A DNA stretch of 32,379 nucleotides from Bacteroidota bacterium (GTDB lineage Bacteria; Bacteroidota; Bacteroidia; Chitinophagales; Chitinophagaceae), in NCBI GenBank assembly GCA_018267615.1, contig JAFDYD010000051.1, positions 25,407 to 57,785 of the forward strand. Direction: 5' to 3'. Position 1 is the stretch's first letter; the number at the start of each line of letters is the position of its first letter. The notes under the pieces were generated by a model. The model did not search any database and had not been told where the DNA came from. It was given only the letters and a program-made list of their open reading frames with translations. A program made the translations under genes and the position numbers. Shown here in pieces: positions 24,249 through 29,415 of the stretch.

Positions 24249-25312
24249 TGACAAACACTAGAAAAAAAATAATGATCACAGGCGGCGCCGGTTTTATCGG
24301 TTCACATGTGGTTCGCCTGTTTGTTAATAAATACCCTGAATACCTGGTTGTAAATCTTGATGCGCTTACCTATGCAGGCAATCTCGAAAATCTCAGGGAT
24401 ATCGAGTCCGCTCCAAATTATGTTTTTGAAAAAGCCGATATCACCGATCAAAAAACAATAAGCCAGTTATTCGAAAAATATGAATTTGATGCTGTGATTC
24501 ATTTGGCTGCTGAAAGTCATGTGGACAGATCGATCATCGATCCGCTGGCATTTGTAAAAACAAATGTGTTGGGAACAGCCTCTTTGCTTAATGTCAGTCT
24601 CGGGTTTTGGAAAAAGAATATGAATGATAAATTGTTTTATCATGTATCAACAGATGAAGTATATGGTTCATTAGGTGAAAAAGGATTTTTTACAGAGACT
24701 ACCGCTTATGATCCGCGGTCGCCCTACTCCGCATCCAAAGCATCCTCGGATCATTTTGTGATGGCGTATTATCACACTTATGGATTGCCGGTAGTATTGT
24801 CAAATTGCTCCAACAATTATGGTTCACATCATTTCCCAGAAAAATTGATTCCACTGCTGATCAATAATATCAAAAAAAATAAACCACTTCCAATATATGG
24901 CAAGGGAGAAAATATTCGTGATTGGTTGTGGGTAAATGATCATGCCCGGGCGATCGATACGATTTTCCATACAGGCAAAAAAGGAGAAAAATATAATATC
25001 GGTGGATTTAATGAATGGAAGAATATTGATCTTGTACACTTGTTGTGCAGGATTATGGATAAAAAATTAGGTAGAAAAGAAGGCGACTCTGCAAAACTCA
25101 TTACGTTTGTAAAGGACAGAGCGGGGCATGATATGCGATATGCAATTGACGCGAGTAAATTGAATAAAGAATTAGGATGGAAGCCGTCGCTTCAATTCGA
25201 AGAAGGATTGGAAAAGACGGTGGATTGGTATTTGGCGAATGAAGAATGGATTGATCATGTTACTTCCGGCAATTACCAGCATTATTACGATCAGCAATAT
25301 GAAAAAAGATAA
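24248..25312 (+). CDS. rfbB: dTDP-glucose 4,6-dehydratase
   Basis: 354 residues from ATG 24248, which overlaps the preceding TAA by one base; the in-frame TTG at 24236 is rejected. Second step of dTDP-L-rhamnose synthesis: dTDP-glucose to dTDP-4-keto-6-deoxyglucose. Motifs: NAD-binding GGAGFIGSH, the LDALTYAGNLENL segment specific for RfbB, catalytic STDEVYG and YSASK. NCSNNYGSHHFPEKLIP and KGENIRDWLWV are also typical. Translationally coupled to the dehydrogenase. Confidence 0.97.
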   Translation: MTNTRKKIMITGGAGFIGSHVVRLFVNKYPEYLVVNLDALTYAGNLENLRDIESAPNYVFEKADITDQKTISQLFEKYEFDAVIHLAAESHVDRSIIDPLAFVKTNVLGTASLLNVSLGFWKKNMNDKLFYHVSTDEVYGSLGEKGFFTETTAYDPRSPYSASKASSDHFVMAYYHTYGLPVVLSNCSNNYGSHHFPEKLIPLLINNIKKNKPLPIYGKGENIRDWLWVNDHARAIDTIFHTGKKGEKYNIGGFNEWKNIDLVHLLCRIMDKKLGRKEGDSAKLITFVKDRAGHDMRYAIDASKLNKELGWKPSLQFEEGLEKTVDWYLANEEWIDHVTSGNYQHYYDQQYEKR

Positions 25313-25367
25313 TTGTATTCCTGCTGAATTGTTCGTGTTTATCCTCAGATAAATCAATATCTTTCGT

Positions 25368-25928
25368 ATGGCTTTTTTAAAAACTGATTTCTCCGGCGTT
25401 TATTTATTCGAGCCGCTCGTATTTCAGGATGAGCGTGGATTTTTTTTTGAATCCTATAATGAAAGTGTTTTCCAAAAAAACAATATCACATCTGTTTTTA
25501 TACAGGATAATCAATCCTATTCCCGGTATGGCGTAATACGCGGATTGCATTATCAGCTCGAACCCTATTCGCAGGCAAAACTTATACGAGTGTTGCAGGG
25601 AATGATATTGGACGTGATCGTTGATATCAGAAAAGGCTCGCCGAATTATGGAAAATCATTGAGCATTGAATTATCCGCGGCCAACAAAAAGCAATTATTT
25701 ATTCCAAGAGGATTTGCGCACGGGTTTTCAGTGCTGAGTGAAACCGCTGAGATTCTCTACAAATGCGACAATGTTTATAATAAAGAAAGCGAAGGCGGAA
25801 TTCTTTATAATGACGCTGCTTTAAAAATTGACTGGAAAATTCCAGGCGACAGGGTTGTGATTTCTTCAAAAGACCTCGCCCTGCCAACTTTCGCTGATTC
25901 TAAAAACAATTTTGAATTCAAAGGATAA
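25368..25928 (+). CDS. rfbC: dTDP-4-dehydrorhamnose 3,5-epimerase
   Basis: 186 residues, full length. Cupin-fold enzyme that epimerises C3 and C5 of dTDP-4-keto-6-deoxyglucose. The start GVYLFEPLVFQDERGFFFESYN, the catalytic His in RGLHYQ, the VDIRKGSPNYG segment, the FIPRGFAHGFSVLSE signature and the YKCDNVYNKESEGGI motif are all present. It directly follows rfbB in the pathway and in the operon. Confidence 0.97.
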   Translation: MAFLKTDFSGVYLFEPLVFQDERGFFFESYNESVFQKNNITSVFIQDNQSYSRYGVIRGLHYQLEPYSQAKLIRVLQGMILDVIVDIRKGSPNYGKSLSIELSAANKKQLFIPRGFAHGFSVLSETAEILYKCDNVYNKESEGGILYNDAALKIDWKIPGDRVVISSKDLALPTFADSKNNFEFKG

Positions 25929-25941
25929 GTCATCTTCTTTC

Positions 25942-26802
25942 ATGTCTACAAAAATCCTTATAACCGGCTCAAATGGGCAGCTTGGACAAGAATTGAAAAA
26001 AATCGCTTCGGGTTTCAGGGAGTTTGAATGTGTTTTTTTATCGAAAGAAGATCTTCCGATCCAACATGCTGAAACAGTCAATCGTTATTTTCTATCTGCA
26101 CAACCTGACTATTGTATCAATTGCGCTGCATATACTGCTGTTGACAAAGCGGAATCAGAAAAACAAATTGCTTTTTTGATCAATGCAGATGCCGTCGGCG
26201 TATTGGCTTCTGCCTGTGGCTTGCGAGGAACGAAGCTGATTCATATTTCTACAGATTATGTTTTTGATGGCAACTCTTCTACACCGTTGCGTGAAGAGGA
26301 TATTACCAATCCTATAAATACTTATGGCGAATCAAAATTGAGGGGAGAAATGCTGGCCATGCAAAATAACCCGCAAACAATAATCATTCGGACCGCATGG
26401 GTTTACTCAGCCTTTGGAAATAATTTTGTGAAAACGATGATCAAACTGATGCGTGACAAAGAATCAATCAATGTTGTGAGTGATCAGATCGGCTCTCCAA
26501 CTTATGCAGAGGGACTTGCGAAAACGATTATGAAAATTATTAAGGATGGAAAATTTATTCCTGGTATCTATAACTACAGTGACGAAGGACGAATCAGTTG
26601 GTATGAATTTGCAGTTGCGATAAAAGAATTGACCGGAAGCAATTGTAAGGTGAACCCGATTCCAACATCACAATATCCAACTCCGGCAAAAAGGCCGCAC
26701 TATTCATTATTGGACAAATCAAAAATAAAAGCAACTTTTAATGCTGAGATCCATGATTGGAAATCAAACCTCAAAAGTTGCCTCGATGAAATAAAAAAGT
26801 AG
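25942..26802 (+). CDS. rfbD: dTDP-4-dehydrorhamnose reductase
   Basis: 286 residues from ATG 25942, 13 nt after rfbC; an in-frame TTG at 25912 overlapping rfbC is rejected. Last step of dTDP-L-rhamnose synthesis, NAD(P)H-dependent. The Rossmann motif GSNGQLGQEL, the catalytic STDYVFDG and YGESKLRGE (Tyr-x-x-x-Lys) and RTAWVYSAFGNNFVKTM are visible. The first pathway enzyme, RfbA (glucose-1-phosphate thymidylyltransferase), is not in the window, so it must be encoded elsewhere. This is the last gene of the operon. Confidence 0.96.
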   Translation: MSTKILITGSNGQLGQELKKIASGFREFECVFLSKEDLPIQHAETVNRYFLSAQPDYCINCAAYTAVDKAESEKQIAFLINADAVGVLASACGLRGTKLIHISTDYVFDGNSSTPLREEDITNPINTYGESKLRGEMLAMQNNPQTIIIRTAWVYSAFGNNFVKTMIKLMRDKESINVVSDQIGSPTYAEGLAKTIMKIIKDGKFIPGIYNYSDEGRISWYEFAVAIKELTGSNCKVNPIPTSQYPTPAKRPHYSLLDKSKIKATFNAEIHDWKSNLKSCLDEIKK

Positions 26803-26838
26803 TCAGTGTAAAGTTTGCTATAACTAATTCCTTTAAAA

Positions 26839-27087
26839 TTATTTTGCAATATTGCTGATCTTTATCGGATCGTGTTTGATGCCGATAACCGGCGTTTCAC
26901 TTTTCCCGTACAAAAGTTCTTCGTTAAGATCCAGCATTTGTCGTTGAAGGCTATGCATTTCTTCGGTAACTTTTCTCACTTTCTTACCTCCCATTCTATA
27001 GCCGACGTAAAAAATAGGAATCAAAGTGAACATTACCTCGATAATGCTGAGGTGGATCGATTGGAGGAAATCAAATATGGCTTCCAT
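26839..27087 (-). CDS. Small single-pass membrane protein with coiled coil
   Basis: 82 residues. One membrane helix at about 12-31 (LSIIEVMFTLIPIFYVGYRMG) is followed by a basic patch (GGKKVRKV), a predicted amphipathic helix or coiled coil (about 36-58, EEMHSLQRQMLDLNEELL) and a short tail. The family is not recognised. A promoter-like TTG-N20-TACTTTTA lies upstream at 27124-27154, which supports expression. It converges with rfbD, 36 nt apart. Confidence 0.7.
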   Translation of the reverse strand: MEAIFDFLQSIHLSIIEVMFTLIPIFYVGYRMGGKKVRKVTEEMHSLQRQMLDLNEELLYGKSETPVIGIKHDPIKISNIAK

Positions 27088-27123
27088 AGTTTTACTTTTT
27101 ATAGGATTGGATTATAACTGGAA

Positions 27124-27154
27124 TAAAAGTATATGAACTTATCCACAGTTACAA
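27124..27154 (-). promoter_or_regulatory. Candidate promoter for the small membrane protein
   Basis: On the minus strand: TTG (27154-27152), 20-nt spacer, TACTTTTA (27131-27124), seven of eight matches to TAnnTTTG-type spacing and sequence. It leaves a leader of about 30 nt before the ATG at 27087. Confidence 0.5.
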
Positions 27155-27243
27155 CGTACTAATACTTTGGTTTATTATTCGTAGAATTACGAGGGAAGGC
27201 GACGAAACTGACGATTAGGGGTAAACGCTGAGTGAGATCGATG

Positions 27244-27314
27244 TTGCCCGACAAGGATTCGAACCTTGACAATCAGATCCAGAGACTGATGTACTACCAT
27301 TATACTATCGGGCA
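27244..27314 (-). tRNA. tRNA-Gln (anticodon CUG)
   Basis: A 71-nt cloverleaf read on the minus strand. The acceptor stem is TGCCCGA/TCGGGCA with discriminator A and no encoded CCA. The D arm has AATGGTAGTA. The anticodon loop CTCTGGA gives anticodon CTG, pairing with the Gln codon CAG. The T arm is CAAGG-TTCGAAT-CCTTG. The last base pair of the anticodon stem (31-39) would be a T-T mismatch. A strong -7-like box lies 24 nt upstream. Confidence 0.93.
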
Positions 27315-27337
27315 AGAATAAGCTTCAATTCGGGTTG

Positions 27338-27345
27338 CAAATATA
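27338..27345 (-). promoter_or_regulatory. -7 box TATATTTG of the tRNA-Gln gene
   Basis: Read on the minus strand the sequence is TATATTTG, an exact TAnnTTTG match, placed about 24 nt before the mature tRNA 5' end. A T-run (TTTTAATG) sits near -33, but a clear TTG does not. Confidence 0.55.
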
Positions 27346-27563
27346 AATTATGCGTCATTAAAAGCATGAAATAAAAACGACGGAGTTGAGCTCATTTGAG
27401 CTTGTCATACGATAGATTCCCGCTTGTCCGTTTATCAAGGCCTGACTAGCAATGAATGGTATTGATTTTCAGGTTATTTGGCTATATTGCGACTGAATTT
27501 ATATCGATCTGTATTTCAATCCATTATGGACATCTTAGGCGTTCCAAAAAAATTAATAACCCA
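27346..27563. other. Gene-free stretch between tRNA-Gln and the ECF sigma gene
   Basis: No open frame with coding character and no long inverted repeat, unlike most other gaps here. A short palindrome-like GAGCTCATTTGAGCTT occurs at about 27388-27403. An A7 run at 27546-27552 precedes the bipartite motif in front of the sigma gene. Confidence 0.4.
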
Positions 27564-27592
27564 GGTTACATTTAAACATTCAGGCTTTACTA
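27564..27592 (+). promoter_or_regulatory. Bipartite motif GGTTACA-N17-TACTA before the ECF sigma gene (copy 1)
   Basis: GGTTACA (27564-27570), 17 nt, TACTA (27588-27592), then four bases and the ATG of the sigma gene. An A-run lies about 11 nt upstream. The same arrangement recurs at 29023-29051. The -35/-10-like spacing is typical of ECF sigma promoters, so autoregulation is a reasonable inference. The start point would then fall at or next to the ATG, implying a leaderless message. No experimental basis. Confidence 0.5.
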
Positions 27593-27596
27593 TAAT

Positions 27597-28199
27597 ATGA
27601 AAGTTGTTAGAAAATATGATGATGTCGAACTGATAGCAGCGATCAATGACAAAAAAAATCTCGACGACGCTATTTTGTACATCTATCAAAATTATTCTGA
27701 AACTGTAAGTTCTTTTATTACGAATAATGGCGGAAGTCAGCAAGACGCAGACGATATCTTCCAGGAAACTGTGGTTGCATTTATAGACATTGTGAAGAAA
27801 GGAAAGTACAGAATGGAAGCGAGTATCAAAACTTTTCTTGTATCAGTTGCGCGAAATATTTGGTTCAACCAAATAAAGAAAAAAGAGAGATCGGGCCGTC
27901 GAGAAAAATTGTATGAAGATAGTCGCGGTACAGATGAAATGGATGTTAGTCACTATATCAGTGATCGTGAAGTAAAACAAGAATTCCGCGAGTTGCTGAT
28001 CAAATTAGGCGAGCCATGCAGAAAAATTCTCACACTGTTTTATTATGAGAATTTATCGATGAAGGAAATGGTTGATCAACTACCATACGAAAACGAACAA
28101 GTAGTAAGAAATAAAAAATATAAGTGCTTGTTGCAATTGACCGAAATGATTAAAGCAAATCCACTTATAGCATCACAGATAAACGAGATCATAAAATAA
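27597..28199 (+). CDS. ECF-type RNA polymerase sigma factor
   Basis: 200 residues. Sigma region 2 spans about 20-100: LDDAILYIYQNYSETVSSFI, the core-binding DADDIFQETVVAFI at 50-63 and the -10 recognition/melting segment ASIKTFLVSVARNIWFNQIKK at 75-95. Region 4 spans about 131-185, with the helix-turn-helix around LTLFYYENLSMKEMVDQLPY and VRNKKYKCLLQL. Regions 1.1 and 3 are absent, as in the ECF group. It is followed 11 nt later by a membrane protein with anti-sigma-like layout, and the convergent gene beyond encodes a TPR-CHAT protease. Autoregulation is suggested by the motif immediately upstream. Confidence 0.93.
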   Translation: MKVVRKYDDVELIAAINDKKNLDDAILYIYQNYSETVSSFITNNGGSQQDADDIFQETVVAFIDIVKKGKYRMEASIKTFLVSVARNIWFNQIKKKERSGRREKLYEDSRGTDEMDVSHYISDREVKQEFRELLIKLGEPCRKILTLFYYENLSMKEMVDQLPYENEQVVRNKKYKCLLQLTEMIKANPLIASQINEIIK

Positions 28200-28210
28200 A
28201 TACCCTAAAC

Positions 28211-28978
28211 ATGGAGCAGAACAAACAATATTTACTGATAGATCACCTGGACAACCTCCTCACTGGTGAAGCACTTGCTGAAGTAGAAGGATTGATTCGT
28301 GATGATCAGGAGATGGCTAAGGAATCGCAGTATTTGAAATTATCAGTTGAAGCAATTCAGGAATCTGCATTATATGATCAGGTATCAGCTATCAGAAAAC
28401 AATTTAGTACGCTGCAGCAAACCGATGCGAAGCCTCAGGGTGCTGTTGTTCGCAGTATGTCTAAATATGTGCTGCGCATAGCTGCAACTGTTTTAATACT
28501 CATCGGTGCAGCCGTTGCTTACAAATACACAACGGTTAGTGCTACATCCATGTACAATGAATACTATACTTCTTTTGATTTAAATACAACCAGGGGATCT
28601 GAAAAAACAAATGACATCGAGCGTGCATATCGCGATAAGAATTGGGAGTCTGTAATATCTCTGGCCAACAAGTCAACAGAAAAAACAAACAAAACCTATT
28701 TTCTAACGGGTATGGCTAACCTGGAATTGAAGAAATACAGCAATGCCATTAAGTCTTTCAATCATATCATTGGTGAAAATGCAAAAACAGGAGATAATTA
28801 TTTCCAGGACGAAGCAGAATACTATATGGCGTTGGCATTGTTAGCCAATAATGATGCAGCAAAGGCATTGCCTTTATTGGCGAAGATAAAGGCAGATAAG
28901 AATCATACTTACCATGAAAAAGTAAAGAGCATGTCGTCTTTAGATCTGAACATTCTTCAATACAAATCGTCTAAATAG
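28211..28978 (+). CDS. Single-pass membrane protein, cytoplasmic helical part and periplasmic TPRs; putative anti-sigma factor
   Basis: 255 residues. Residues 1-80 are helical, charged and predicted cytoplasmic (IDHLDNLLTGEALAEVEGLI resembles the start of Bacteroidota zinc-less anti-sigma domains). One membrane helix lies at 87-105 (VLRIAATVLILIGAAVAY), followed by a predicted periplasmic part with at least two TPR-like helix pairs (about 137-225: AYRDKNWESVISLANKS, YFLTGMANLELKKYSNAIKSF, YYMALALLANNDAAKALPLL). Position next to an ECF sigma gene and topology support an anti-sigma role; no anti-sigma family signature is conclusive. The TPR part could sense a partner in the periplasm. Confidence 0.78.
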   Translation: MEQNKQYLLIDHLDNLLTGEALAEVEGLIRDDQEMAKESQYLKLSVEAIQESALYDQVSAIRKQFSTLQQTDAKPQGAVVRSMSKYVLRIAATVLILIGAAVAYKYTTVSATSMYNEYYTSFDLNTTRGSEKTNDIERAYRDKNWESVISLANKSTEKTNKTYFLTGMANLELKKYSNAIKSFNHIIGENAKTGDNYFQDEAEYYMALALLANNDAAKALPLLAKIKADKNHTYHEKVKSMSSLDLNILQYKSSK

Positions 28979-29022
28979 TTAATACCCAATATTAAAAATT
29001 ATTTTAAAAAAATTGATTTGCC

Positions 29023-29051
29023 GGTTACATTTTATTTAGCAGTGCTTACTA
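29023..29051 (+). promoter_or_regulatory. Second copy of the GGTTACA-N17-TACTA motif, in gene-free DNA (copy 2)
   Basis: GGTTACA (29023-29029), 17 nt, TACTA (29047-29051), four bases and ATG (29056-29058), here followed at once by TAA. Shared with copy 1: GGTTACATTT (10/10), CAG at the same offset, TTACTA, ATG, and AAGnnGTT after the ATG. An A-rich run precedes both. It points into the 22-nt repeat array and towards the 3' end of the CHAT gene. It may be a second promoter of the same sigma factor driving a non-coding RNA, or a relic of a duplication. Confidence 0.5.
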
Positions 29052-29115
29052 ATTCATGTAAGCGGTTCTTTGAAAGGCGGGCGATAAAAATAAAAATCCT
29101 AAAAAACCATAATCA

Positions 29116-29140
29116 TTTTTTAAGATTGAATCTTAAAAAA
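29116..29140. repeat. Perfect AT-rich palindrome
   Basis: TTTTTTAAGATT and AATCTTAAAAAA flank a single G: 12 complementary bases on each side. It is not a standard intrinsic terminator, because the U-run is in the left arm and not after the stem, but it could form a hairpin or bind a dimeric protein. Confidence 0.6.
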
Positions 29141-29179
29141 AATTCCTAAATCCTTTTAAAACCATTACAGTTAAAAAGC

Positions 29180-29362
29180 GAAACCAGTATCCAACATTCC
29201 AGTGAAAAACCAACATTCCAATTTACTATGAGGCCATATCCAAATCGAATGAAAACCATTAATCCCAAGTCCCGAAAACCATATCCAATTCCAATGATGA
29301 CCATTTGCCAGTTCCAATGAAACCAAATCCAAATCCCAGTAAAACCAAATGTCCAAAAGTCG
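29180..29362. repeat. Degenerate tandem array, eight units of about 22 nt
   Basis: Units start at 29180, 29204, 29230, 29251, 29274, 29296, 29319 and 29341 and are 24, 26, 21, 23, 22, 23, 22 and 22 nt long. The plus-strand consensus is GAAAACCA, then (A/T)ATCCAA, then TTCCAAT. Unit lengths are not multiples of three, so the array is not coding in repeat form. A weaker unit may begin at about 29156. It lies between the anti-sigma-like gene and the convergent TPR-CHAT gene, downstream of motif copy 2. Spacing near two helical turns would suit repeated protein binding. Confidence 0.75.
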
Positions 29363-29415
29363 ACGTATCCTATAAAACAATAAGGTTAGTTACTTCATAC
29401 AACGTTTTCTAAATT

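Noticed and set aside
29116..29140. Intrinsic terminator for the sigma operon
   Set aside because: The stem is A/T only and the T-run is in the left arm; the sequence after the right arm is not T-rich on either strand.
29180..29362. CRISPR array
   Set aside because: Units are contiguous and degenerate, with no identical repeats and no unique spacers; no cas gene is in the window.
29171..29380. Minus-strand open frame of 69 codons, rich in Trp and Gly
   Set aside because: It is the reverse reading of the 22-nt degenerate array; unit lengths are not multiples of three, so there is no repeated peptide, and the composition is unlike any neighbour.
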